DNA of 22,242 nucleotides from a virus. Positions 1 to 6,344 of the stretch are shown piece by piece. The translations under genes and the position numbers were made by a program. The first letter of the stretch is position 1; each line of letters begins with the position of its first letter. Below the pieces are notes generated by a model. It searched no databases. It saw only the letters and a program-made list of their open reading frames with translations, and had not been told where the DNA came from. The stretch lies in the IMG/VR virus record IMGVR_UViG_3300030060_001379, positions 1 through 22,242 of that record. One strand, given 5' to 3'.

Positions 1-644
1 CTGAAGAAGCGATCGAGGATAACTTGTATGACAGACTTGCGTCTAGATATACAAAAGCATTAGCTAGATCCATGGCAAACACAAAACAAACAAAAGCGGT
101 AGATCCACTATTAAACGGTTTACCAGGTGTAGGAACATTTACATCAGGTGACGGAGTGAGTTTATTTAATACAGCTCACCCAACAATAGCTGGAACTGTG
201 TCTAACACATTAGCTACACAGGCTGATCTAAACGAAACATCTTTGGAGCAATCTCTAATTGATATTGCAGCATTCACAGATGAGAGAGGCCTAAAAATTG
301 CAGCAAGAGGAGTGAAAATGATCGTTCCTTCTGAGCTACAATTTACAGCTGAGAGATTGATGAAATCTCAAGGTAGAACATCTACTGCTGATAACGATAT
401 CAACGCAATCGTTTCTATGGGAATGGTTCCTCAAGGATACAGAGTGAACAATTTCTTAACTGACACAGATGCGTTTTATCTTATCACTGATGTACCAAAT
501 GGTATGAAGTATTTCGAAAGAACACCTATCAGAACAGCGATGGAAGGTGACTTCGATACTGGAAACGTCAGATACAAAGCTAGAGAGAGATACAGATTTG
601 GTGTCTCTGACTACAGAGGTATCTTTGGTGTTGAAGGTTCATAA
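1..644 (+). CDS. Major capsid protein, HK97 fold (C-terminal part, 5' truncated)
   Basis: This is the shell-forming subunit of the phage head; about 214 residues of its C-terminal part are in the window. The frame is open back to the left edge (first full codon at position 3, reading EEAIEDNLYDRLA), so the TTG at 24 is internal and the true start lies upstream. Family-typical features are the alpha-helical stretch DRLASRYTKALARSMA, the LFNTAHPT segment, a MIVPSELQFTAERL segment in the position of the usual 'LIVPxxLxxxA' strand and helix, and the C-terminal run of 'gdFdtgn.ryk.RyrfGv.dyrGifG' type. A strong hairpin follows the stop codon, as expected for a very highly expressed gene. Portal and protease genes would be expected to the left, outside the window. 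The fold assignment is from motif recognition; the exact subfamily is not determined. Confidence 0.88.
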   Translation, partial: EEAIEDNLYDRLASRYTKALARSMANTKQTKAVDPLLNGLPGVGTFTSGDGVSLFNTAHPTIAGTVSNTLATQADLNETSLEQSLIDIAAFTDERGLKIAARGVKMIVPSELQFTAERLMKSQGRTSTADNDINAIVSMGMVPQGYRVNNFLTDTDAFYLITDVPNGMKYFERTPIRTAMEGDFDTGNVRYKARERYRFGVSDYRGIFGVEGS

Positions 645-656
645 TACCTAATAAAT

Positions 657-683
657 TTAAGGCGGGACACAATCCCGCCTTAA
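657..683 (+). terminator. Intrinsic terminator after the capsid gene
   Basis: An 11-bp perfect stem (657-667 with 673-683, core AAGGCGGGA / TCCCGCCTT) closes a 5-nt loop, 13 nt after the capsid stop codon. It is followed by TTATT. The stem is GC-rich in an otherwise AT-rich region. The T-tract is short, so it may be a partial terminator or an mRNA 3'-end stabiliser that lets the capsid message outnumber its downstream neighbours. Confidence 0.8.
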
Positions 684-703
684 TTATTCCATAGAAAGAA
701 AAA

Positions 704-991
704 ATGCGTCCCCAACAATTCAGAGTACAAATTTATGCATATCAATACAAAGCAGACTTTGTTATAAGCTCTGTTGATGGCCCATTAGATATCGAAAATG
801 CCATAGTTGACAAACTAGGAAAGGGTGATATAAAATGGGAGTATCTTGGAGAAATGATGGACCCCAAGGTAAAAAGAATAACCTATGAGGAGGTTATTAA
901 TGGAGGCGATAATGCAACACCTAGACAGCCTATACTCTCAGAAGAGAGTGTTGGACCTTCAATGGGAGCAGGAGCATCTGAAAGAGGGTAG
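704..991 (+). CDS. Small conserved phage protein of unknown function
   Basis: A 95-residue protein whose function I do not recognise. The first 65 residues look like a compact alpha/beta domain (QFRVQIYAYQYKADFVIS, then a helix DIENAIVDKLG). The last 30 residues are Gly/Ser/Pro-rich and overlap the next gene in another frame. The start at 704 follows AGAAAGAAAAA, a weak purine-rich ribosome site, and lies 20 nt after the capsid terminator. It sits between the capsid and decoration-like genes, so a role in virion assembly is possible, but this rests on position alone. The gene is probably real because the N-terminal domain has normal protein composition and no competing frame is open there. 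Confidence 0.65.
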   Translation: MRPQQFRVQIYAYQYKADFVISSVDGPLDIENAIVDKLGKGDIKWEYLGEMMDPKVKRITYEEVINGGDNATPRQPILSEESVGPSMGAGASERG

Positions 992-1127
992 ATATACTCT
1001 CAACATGGTTAAGATCGACAAAAAAGTCAAACAAGTTCTTACCGACATAAGAGCATCTGAAGCAGAAAAAGCTCATATGAAAAATAGAATAGAAGATGCA
1101 GCTCCTCAAGTTTCTGTAGCTACTTAA
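900..1127 (+). CDS. Small charged helical protein, start nested in the upstream gene
   Basis: A 75-residue, charged, probably alpha-helical protein without recognised function; residues 10-60 are rich in Lys, Glu, Gln and Leu and could form a coiled coil. The open frame extends back to an ATG at 885, but AGGAGG at 888-893 lies just downstream of that ATG and 6 nt before the ATG at 900, so 900 is the better start. A second GGAGG at 902-906 could serve an ATG at 912. The gene overlaps the 3' end of the upstream gene by 92 nt in a different frame. Its neighbours are virion genes, so a small assembly or scaffold-like role is possible, but nothing in the sequence proves it. Confidence 0.6.
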   Translation: MEAIMQHLDSLYSQKRVLDLQWEQEHLKEGRYTLNMVKIDKKVKQVLTDIRASEAEKAHMKNRIEDAAPQVSVAT

Positions 1128-1196
1128 TAAAAAGCTACATCGTTGGAAAAACCAATCCACATTACAGGCCCTCTTGCGCTCTATTTAAATCTAGTA

Positions 1197-1265
1197 TATA
1201 TATTAAACACTATACAATTATTTAGAACATAGACCCGTATAGTGGACGGCCTAGAGACTATGTTC
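1197..1265 (+). promoter_or_regulatory. Leader region with -10-like motifs and a long-range hairpin
   Basis: The 161-nt gap at 1128-1288 holds no gene. A perfect 8-bp inverted repeat, GAACATAG (1225-1232) and CTATGTTC (1258-1265), encloses a 4-bp inner stem CCGT/ACGG (1235-1238 with 1246-1249). A -10-like TACAAT at 1213-1218 would place a transcript start near 1225, so the RNA would begin with the hairpin and leave AGGAGG (1275-1280) free. No good -35 hexamer is present. This could be a late promoter with a stabilising 5' hairpin. The hairpin is seen in the sequence; the promoter reading is inference. Confidence 0.4.
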
Positions 1266-1288
1266 AAAAAAACTAGGAGGATAATAAT

Positions 1289-1834
1289 ATGGCAAATACT
1301 ACATTTGATGGTCCGGTACGATCACGTTCTGGATTTCAATCAATAGGACCGGGAGCAGTCCCTGCACTAACTTTAGCTACAGATTTAACTGTTAAAGATC
1401 ACGCAGGAAGACTTCTAACTATGGATCCTACTGGAACGCCTACTGCAATCACAATCCCTGCGATTAATGCATCGACTGATTCAGCAAGTGCAGGACCAGG
1501 ACAAGATCCTAACAACCCAAGCACAATTGGTACAACTTTTGAAATTCTTTTTATTGATGATTTCACTGGAACTATCAAAACTGCTAATACTGCTGACAAA
1601 TTTGTTGGTATGATTACACTTGGAATTGATGCTTCAACTGCTGGAAAACAATTTGTTCCAGCTACAGCAAACAATGAAGTTAACCTAAATGGTGAAGCAG
1701 GTGCTTCTGTTGCAACAACAGGTGGTTTAAAAGGTTCTTACATTAAGTTTACTGCGATAGCAGCAAACCTTTACTATGTAGAAGGATTACTTAATGGTAC
1801 AGGATCAATTGCAACACCTTTTGATTCACAGTAA
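1289..1834 (+). CDS. Probable capsid decoration / virion surface protein
   Basis: A 181-residue Thr/Ala/Gly-rich protein, predicted mostly beta, with no signal peptide or membrane segment. The N-terminus (MANTTFDGPVRSRSGF) is of a type I recognise from small structural proteins encoded next to the capsid gene in marine phages. AGGAGG lies 8 nt before the ATG, and the gene is bracketed by a structured leader and a strong terminator. It is therefore likely a separate, highly expressed transcript, in keeping with a protein made in many copies per virion. Its base composition is less AT-rich than the enzyme genes further right. The call as decoration protein rests on position, size and composition, not on a named domain. 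Confidence 0.6.
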   Translation: MANTTFDGPVRSRSGFQSIGPGAVPALTLATDLTVKDHAGRLLTMDPTGTPTAITIPAINASTDSASAGPGQDPNNPSTIGTTFEILFIDDFTGTIKTANTADKFVGMITLGIDASTAGKQFVPATANNEVNLNGEAGASVATTGGLKGSYIKFTAIAANLYYVEGLLNGTGSIATPFDSQ

Positions 1835-1845
1835 TAAATAATTAG

Positions 1846-1875
1846 ATGTGGGCCTTCGGGCCCACATAAAATTTT
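1846..1875 (+). terminator. Intrinsic terminator with TTCG tetraloop
   Basis: A 9-bp perfect stem (ATGTGGGCC, 1846-1854, with GGCCCACAT, 1859-1867) closes the extra-stable loop sequence TTCG, followed by AAAATTTT (1868-1875). It lies 11 nt after the stop of the decoration-like gene and just before the next Shine-Dalgarno sequence (AAGGAG, 1876-1881). This is the strongest terminator-like structure in the window. Confidence 0.85.
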
Positions 1876-1887
1876 AAGGAGAAAAAT

Positions 1888-2193
1888 ATGGCAACATTCG
1901 GATCATCACAAGATTGTTTTAATGCGAACGTCACAACAGAAAATAAAATTGTAAAAAGTGGAAGAACAAGAGCTTTAGGACTTGTATTAAATACAACTGC
2001 TTCTTCAGGGGATTTTCATTTAAAAGATGGTGGAGCTTCTGGGACAGTAAAATTTAAATACAAAACAAGTGGAGTTACATCTGGAGGTAACCCAATTGTA
2101 ATTAATTTTCCTGCACCTATTTTATTTACAACAGACTTATGTGTAGCGTTTACTACAGAACATGTAACGGTTTGCTCTGTATTTTTTAACTAG
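1888..2193 (+). CDS. Small virion-associated protein, unknown function
   Basis: A 101-residue protein, Thr/Ser/Gly-rich and probably all-beta, with alternating hydrophobic strands (TRALGLVLNTT, GTVKFKYKTSG, ITFP-like NFPAP). AAGGAG lies 6 nt before the ATG. The stop codon TAG is embedded in the TAGGAGG ribosome site of the next gene, so translation of the connector gene is probably coupled to this one. The position between a decoration-like gene and the head-tail connector genes suggests a head or neck structural component. I do not recognise a named family, and the role is inferred from context. Confidence 0.6.
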   Translation: MATFGSSQDCFNANVTTENKIVKSGRTRALGLVLNTTASSGDFHLKDGGASGTVKFKYKTSGVTSGGNPIVINFPAPILFTTDLCVAFTTEHVTVCSVFFN

Positions 2194-2201
2194 GAGGCAA
2201 A

Positions 2202-3137
2202 GTGGCTTTTTCAGGCACAAGCACATTCGAAAAATTTCTTTCGATCGATGATATTATAACTGAGTCTTATGAAAGATTAGGATTCTTTGATTATTCTGGT
2301 AATGATTTAAGATCAGCTAGACGTTCTTTAAATATAATGTTTCAAGAATGGGATAACAGAGGTCTACATTTTTGGGAAGTTGCAAGAACTGCAATTACAT
2401 TAACTTCTGGTCAAAATGAATATACATTATTTAGATCACCGTCTGACGGAAAAGGTAACGGAATAACTACAACTTTAACTAGCACTATTTTATCTACAGA
2501 TACAACCATCCCTGTTGCATCTACAAAAAATATGAATCCTACAGGTAAAATTAGAATTAATGATGAAGTAATTATTTATACCTCTATTTCTGATAATAAT
2601 ATAATTTGTCAAGCTTCTGGTCGAGGAGCAGACGGAACTACGGCCTTTGGTCATTTAAGTGGAAATGCGGTTACAAATTTTGTTGATATGGTTTCAGATG
2701 TTCTTGAAGCTAGTTTTAGAAATGAAAATGATGTAGACACACCATTATCAAAAATTAATAGATCACAATATCAAGCTTTTTCAAATAAAGTTGCTACGGG
2801 GCAGCCTTCACAATATTTTGTTCAAAGATTTATAGATAAGGTTACAATAACTTTATATCTAACACCAGGTGATACGCAGGCTGGTAAATTTATTTATTTT
2901 TATTATGTAAAAAGAATTCAAGATGCAGGTAAATATACTAATGAAGCAGACGTTGTTAACAGATTTGTGCCGTGTATGTGTGCAGGTTTAACTTATTACA
3001 TTTCTATGAAAAAAGCTCCACAAAGAACTCAAGAAATGAAACTATATTATGAAGACGAATTACAAAGAGCGTTACAAGAAGATGGATCACCTGCGAGTGT
3101 TTACATTTCACCTAAAACCTATTATCCGGAGATATAA
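2202..3137 (+). CDS. Head-tail connector / gp4-like tail accessory factor with inserted beta domain
   Basis: A 311-residue protein expected to sit under the portal and join head to tail. The start is GTG, chosen because AGGAGG (2192-2197) lies 4 nt upstream and no ATG fits. Residues 14-60 (SIDDIITESYERLGF, then SARRSLNIMFQEW and LHFWEV) match the N-terminal helical part of P22 gp4-like accessory factors in marine phages. Residues 86-160 form an inserted domain with the pattern TTIPVAS, GKIRINDEVIIYT, then RG..GT.A..H..G..V, recurrent in phage tail proteins. The gp4-like fold resumes at VDMVSDVLEA, continuing with LSKINRSQYQAF and GQPSQYFV. The gene ends in TAATG, overlapping the next start by one base. 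The connector role is likely; the exact ring position is inferred. Confidence 0.75.
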   Translation: MAFSGTSTFEKFLSIDDIITESYERLGFFDYSGNDLRSARRSLNIMFQEWDNRGLHFWEVARTAITLTSGQNEYTLFRSPSDGKGNGITTTLTSTILSTDTTIPVASTKNMNPTGKIRINDEVIIYTSISDNNIICQASGRGADGTTAFGHLSGNAVTNFVDMVSDVLEASFRNENDVDTPLSKINRSQYQAFSNKVATGQPSQYFVQRFIDKVTITLYLTPGDTQAGKFIYFYYVKRIQDAGKYTNEADVVNRFVPCMCAGLTYYISMKKAPQRTQEMKLYYEDELQRALQEDGSPASVYISPKTYYPEI

Positions 3138-3505
3138 TGTCTAAATTTGCAAAAGGTAAATATGCGCTAGCAATATCTGATAGAAGTGGTCAAGCATTTC
3201 CTTGGAGAGAAATGGTGACTGAATGGAATGGTGCTTTTGTTCATTTATCAGAATACGAAAGAAAGCAGCCACAATTAGAACCAAAACCTTTTGTAGCTGA
3301 TCCACAAGGATTAGAACAAGCAAGACCTCAACGTTTTCCATCTGATCAAATAGGTGGTGGAAATATGGTGGCTAACTTAACATTACCTGGAGATTTTGCT
3401 TTTCAAGACACTAGCAATAATAGTATGGTGCCTGAAAATCCATCATCTATAAATAGAAAAAGAGAGGCTACGGCAACTCTTGGAAATGTGACGGTAACAA
3501 CATAA
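3137..3505 (+). CDS. Small neck/structural protein with a cysteine-less zinc-ribbon signature
   Basis: A 122-residue protein located between two connector genes and joined to both by one-base TAATG overlaps. Its N-terminal 46 residues (GKYALAISDRSG, then TEWNGAFVHLSEYERKQPQ) align by eye with a small phage protein family whose members often carry CDRCG and VCxxCYExKHPQ, that is a zinc ribbon. Here the four ligand positions read Ser14, Ser17, His36 and Glu39, so normal zinc binding is unlikely. The rest is Pro/Gln/Asn-rich and probably disordered. The virion neck is suggested by the neighbours; the biochemical role is unknown. The family resemblance is from memory of motifs. Confidence 0.6.
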   Translation: MSKFAKGKYALAISDRSGQAFPWREMVTEWNGAFVHLSEYERKQPQLEPKPFVADPQGLEQARPQRFPSDQIGGGNMVANLTLPGDFAFQDTSNNSMVPENPSSINRKREATATLGNVTVTT

Positions 3506-4155
3506 TGACATACGCAGAATTAGTACAAAAAATTAGAGACTACACAGAGGTAGCAAGTAATGTATTAACAGATACTATTGTAAATGGATTCATAGAAAAC
3601 GCAGAATTTAGAATTTTAAGAGATGTAGATTCGGATAATAATAGAAGGTATGTAACTGCTAATTTAGTGGCTTCAACTAGATTTATAGATACACCTACAA
3701 ATTTACTAGTTATTAGATCTGCTCAAATAGTAGATTCTGATGGGACAGCAAACCCTGATAATAGAGATTTCTTACAATATAGAGATACTAGTTTTATGTC
3801 AGAATTTAATCCTACAAATGATACAGGAGTGCCAAAATATTATAGTAACTGGGATGAAAATACAATTGTGGTGGCTCCCACACCTGATCAAACTTACACA
3901 ATTCAATTAAATTATATCTTGAAACCAACAGGTTTATCGAGTACAAATACAACTACATATTTAAGTCTGCAGTTTCCCAACGGACTTTTGTATGCGTGTC
4001 TAGTCGAGGCATATGGTTTTCTAAAAGGGCCACAAGACCTATTGCAATTATACGAACAAAAGTATAAACAAACAGTAGAAGGCTTCTCAATAGAACAAAT
4101 GGGAAGAAGAAGACGAGATGAATATCAAAGTGGTGTTCCTCGTATAGGTAAATAA
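3505..4155 (+). CDS. SU10-type phage adaptor protein (head-tail connector)
   Basis: A 216-residue protein of the adaptor kind described for podoviruses such as SU10; it should form a ring between portal and nozzle. The N-terminus is helical (YAELVQKIRDYTE), followed by FIENAEFRILRDVDSDNNRRY, then beta strands around TRFIDTPTNLLVIRSAQIV. After these come the conserved WDENTIVVAPTPDQTYTIQLNY stretch and a C-terminal helix ending in a basic Arg/Lys tail. It overlaps the preceding gene by one base (TAATG) and is followed 11 nt later by the next gene behind AAGGAG. A connector with the same job as gp4-type proteins is the main alternative, since both families occur side by side here. Confidence 0.78.
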   Translation: MTYAELVQKIRDYTEVASNVLTDTIVNGFIENAEFRILRDVDSDNNRRYVTANLVASTRFIDTPTNLLVIRSAQIVDSDGTANPDNRDFLQYRDTSFMSEFNPTNDTGVPKYYSNWDENTIVVAPTPDQTYTIQLNYILKPTGLSSTNTTTYLSLQFPNGLLYACLVEAYGFLKGPQDLLQLYEQKYKQTVEGFSIEQMGRRRRDEYQSGVPRIGK

Positions 4156-4166
4156 GGAGAATAAAC

Positions 4167-4607
4167 ATGGCTATAACACAAGCAATTGCAAACTCGTTTA
4201 AGAAACTTTTGTTGGAAGGCGATCAAAACTTTTCAGCATCAAGTGGTGATAAGTTTAAAATAGCTCTTTATACTTCTTCAGCGACTCTAAACTCAGCAAC
4301 AACTTCATTTACAACTACTAACCAAGTAGCAAACTCAGGGCAGTATACTTCTGGTGGTGGTGCATTAGTGAATGGAACAGTATCTATGACTGCAGGTGTA
4401 GCAAGAGCAGACTTTGCAGACAGATCATTTACTGGAGTTACTATTACAGCTAGAGGCGCATTAATCTATAACACTTCATCGACTACAACAAATGCAGCGG
4501 TGTGCGTTCTAGATTTTGGAGCAGATAAAACAGCTACATCTGGAACGTTTACAATTCAGTTTCCAGCACCAACTTCAACAGCAGCGATTCTAAGGATTTC
4601 TGGTTAA
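4167..4607 (+). CDS. Conserved small tail/structural protein
   Basis: A 146-residue, beta-rich protein of a type common in marine and other tailed phages. Recognisable elements are an N-terminal helix (SFKKLLLEG, residues 10-18), FKIALYTSSATL (30-41), a Gly-rich turn SGGGALVNG (62-70), a VARADFADRSF strand and the conserved RGALIYN (96-102). It ends with FTIQFP and ILRISG strands. The ATG has AAGGAG upstream. Proteins with this pattern are usually annotated as unknown structural proteins next to tail genes. The C-terminus runs directly into the hairpin that covers the next ribosome site. Virion location is likely; function is unknown. Confidence 0.65.
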   Translation: MAITQAIANSFKKLLLEGDQNFSASSGDKFKIALYTSSATLNSATTSFTTTNQVANSGQYTSGGGALVNGTVSMTAGVARADFADRSFTGVTITARGALIYNTSSTTTNAAVCVLDFGADKTATSGTFTIQFPAPTSTAAILRISG

Positions 4608-4608
4608 T

Positions 4609-4629
4609 CATAGGAGGTAAAATCCTATG
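4609..4629 (+). promoter_or_regulatory. Hairpin covering ribosome site and start codon
   Basis: CATAGGA (4609-4615) and TCCTATG (4623-4629) are a perfect 7-bp inverted repeat around a 7-nt loop. The left arm contains most of the Shine-Dalgarno sequence AGGAGG (4612-4617), and the right arm ends in the ATG of the next gene (4627-4629). Folded RNA would block initiation unless ribosomes finishing the upstream gene (stop at 4607) open it, which would couple the two genes. The pairing is seen directly; its effect is inferred. Confidence 0.6.
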
Positions 4630-5586
4630 AGTGGATCAGGAACTTGGAGTGCCGGCTTTTGGGGTCAAAACCAATGGAATGATTTAGCAGACCCAACCTT
4701 TACAGTAACGGGTGTTGCGGCTACCGCAACTCTTGGAACGACTACAGAAATTTCAGGTGAAATAAATAACGGTTGGGGTAGAGCAAACTGGGGAGATTTT
4801 GCTTGGGGCATAGCTGCTAATTTAATTGCAACTGGTAACGCTGCTACTATGAATCTTGGCAGCTCCACTGCCTCGATAGACGTAACTCCAACAATTGGAA
4901 ATTTTAACATAACAGGGACTTTAGGAAGTGTAACTACAACATCTATTGTAGAAGTATTTCCTACAGGTTTTGCATTAACTTCAACTTTAGCAAATGTAGA
5001 TGCTGGTCCAGATGCTATGGCAACTGGTAATGCAGCTACCATGGCTCTTGGTACGATAGATGCGTTTAATCAAACAGGTTGGGGTAGACAAGGTTGGAAT
5101 GTAAATGCTTGGGGTGTAGAAGGCCAATTTGCAACAGCTTTAGTTTCAGGGAATAATATCACCGCAGCTGCAGGTACTCTTGCAATGACAGGTGATTCTT
5201 TATTAACAGCAAACACTTTAAATGTAGCTCAAATTACTTTAGGAAATGTAGACCCTGCTCCTGATGCTTTTATAACGGGTAACGCTGCACTATTGACACT
5301 AGGAACTATAGGGTTTCAAGGAGATGTTAGCCCTTCAGTAACTGGCATAGCCATGACAGCTGTTTTGGGTAACGAAACGGTTGATTTAAATCAACAGGTT
5401 GATGTTTCAGGGCAATTTCAAAGAGTTAGATTATCGTCAGTAACCGCATTTGCTGATGTTACGGCTACATTTAATGGATTTGAGTTGACTATGGCTCAAG
5501 GAAATGGTAGTGCTTTGATCTGGAACGAAGTTAATACAGGTTCAGCACCTATAACACCTCCAGGATGGCGAGAGGTGGCTGCATAA
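4627..5586 (+). CDS. Trp/Gly repeat virion protein
   Basis: A 319-residue protein built from short beta-type repeats. At least five copies of a G-[NV]-A-A-x-x-x-L-G-[TS] or closely related unit occur (GVAATATLGT 29-38, GNAATMNLGS 70-79, GNAATMALGT 134-143, GNAALLTLGT 218-227, GIAMTAVLGN 240-249). Two longer units begin with NVDxxPDAxxTGNAA. Three Trp clusters (residues 5-17, 49-61 and 151-163, for example GWGRANWGDFAWG) are interspersed. There is no signal peptide or membrane segment. A tail or fibre-associated structural role is likely from its place between tail genes and from a similar Trp motif in the nozzle protein. Its start codon lies in a hairpin. The function is otherwise unknown. 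Confidence 0.65.
   Translation: MSGSGTWSAGFWGQNQWNDLADPTFTVTGVAATATLGTTTEISGEINNGWGRANWGDFAWGIAANLIATGNAATMNLGSSTASIDVTPTIGNFNITGTLGSVTTTSIVEVFPTGFALTSTLANVDAGPDAMATGNAATMALGTIDAFNQTGWGRQGWNVNAWGVEGQFATALVSGNNITAAAGTLAMTGDSLLTANTLNVAQITLGNVDPAPDAFITGNAALLTLGTIGFQGDVSPSVTGIAMTAVLGNETVDLNQQVDVSGQFQRVRLSSVTAFADVTATFNGFELTMAQGNGSALIWNEVNTGSAPITPPGWREVAA
4711..5505 (+). repeat. Degenerate coding repeats, GNAAxxxLGT units
   Basis: Within the Trp/Gly repeat protein the unit recurs at DNA level, most clearly near 4831 and 5022 (ACTGGTAA, GC-rich codons, then ATG and CTTGG in the same frame). Copies differ mainly at third codon positions, so they are old duplications held by selection on the protein. 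Spacing is irregular (41, 64, 84 and 22 residues between successive clear copies). Confidence 0.55.
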
Positions 5587-5591
5587 TGAGT

Positions 5592-5620
5592 TTGACACAA
5601 ACTACTATTTTTAATAAAAT
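5592..5620 (+). promoter_or_regulatory. Near-consensus sigma70 promoter before the fibre/collar genes
   Basis: TTGACA (5592-5597, perfect -35) is separated by 17 nt from TAAAAT (5615-5620, five of six matches to -10) in the 55-nt gap between two structural genes. Transcription would begin near 5627, leaving a short leader that carries AAGGA (5629-5633) before the ATG at 5642. This suggests the fibre-like, collar and following genes can be transcribed independently by the host polymerase. Confidence 0.65.
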
Positions 5621-5641
5621 GAATATATAAGGAATTAAAAA

Positions 5642-6343
5642 ATGGCGAATTCAACATCTGCTAATCTAAAACTTACCGTCCAAGCAACTGGTGAAAACTC
5701 AGGAACTTGGGGACAAATTACAAATACTAACCTATTAATATTAGAACAAGCAATTGGTGGCTTTACAACTTTTAACGTAACTAATGCTAGTAGAGCATTA
5801 ACTTTTAGTAATGGTGCTTTATCAAATGGTAAAAATGATGTTATTAGGTTGACCGGAACACTAGCTGGAAATTTAAACGTAACAATACCAAATTCAATTG
5901 AAAAAACTTATGTTGTGCAAAATGATTGTGACCATGCAGGAAACACACTAACTTTTAAAACTACATCTGGTACAGGTGTATTATTATGTGAAGGTAATTG
6001 TTATATATTATATTCTGATGGAACAAATATAGTAAAAGCAAATGAATATAGAAAATGGAGAGCTGTATCAGCAGCTGAAACAGTTCAGGCAGGTGCAAAA
6101 CTTTTAGTAAATACAAATGGTGGAGCAGTTACAATTACGCTTCCAGCGTCACCAGCTACAGGTGATGAAGTCCATTTTGTAGATCAAGGTTATGATTTTA
6201 ATAGCAACGCATTGACTGTAGGGAGAAACTCTTCTAATATAGCCAATGCCGCGTCCGATCTTGTTGTTAATACACAAGGTGCAGCTTTTGGATTAGTATT
6301 CTCAGGCGACGCTACAACTGGATGGACTTACACGGAGAAATAA
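5642..6343 (+). CDS. Fibre-like virion structural protein
   Basis: A 233-residue beta-rich protein. Residues 1-30 (NLKLTVQATGENS, GTWGQITN) form an N-terminal motif that I recognise from fibre or structural proteins of marine phages and that probably attaches to the particle. Residues 60-130 form a first beta domain (NVTIPNSIEKTYVVQN, LTFKTTSGTGV, YILYSDGTN). Residues 145-230 form a second one with the recurrent fibre signature VTITLPASPATGDEVHFVDQG. It is followed after one base by the Tail Collar gene and has its own candidate promoter. A short side-fibre or appendage role is the likeliest reading; no receptor-binding site can be identified. Confidence 0.68.
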   Translation: MANSTSANLKLTVQATGENSGTWGQITNTNLLILEQAIGGFTTFNVTNASRALTFSNGALSNGKNDVIRLTGTLAGNLNVTIPNSIEKTYVVQNDCDHAGNTLTFKTTSGTGVLLCEGNCYILYSDGTNIVKANEYRKWRAVSAAETVQAGAKLLVNTNGGAVTITLPASPATGDEVHFVDQGYDFNSNALTVGRNSSNIANAASDLVVNTQGAAFGLVFSGDATTGWTYTEK

Positions 6344-6344
6344 T

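Noticed and set aside
1143-1155. Small TTGG/CCAA hairpin after the second small gene
   Set aside because: A 4-bp stem without a T-tract is expected by chance in this composition.
4665-5042. 125-codon open frame on the minus strand
   Set aside because: It is a shadow of the Trp/Gly repeat gene; its Val/Pro-rich composition mirrors the repeats and no ribosome site is present.
5586-5630. 14-codon frame starting in a TAATG junction after the repeat protein
   Set aside because: It is very short, and its first codons coincide with the TTGACA and TAAAAT promoter hexamers, which explain the sequence better.
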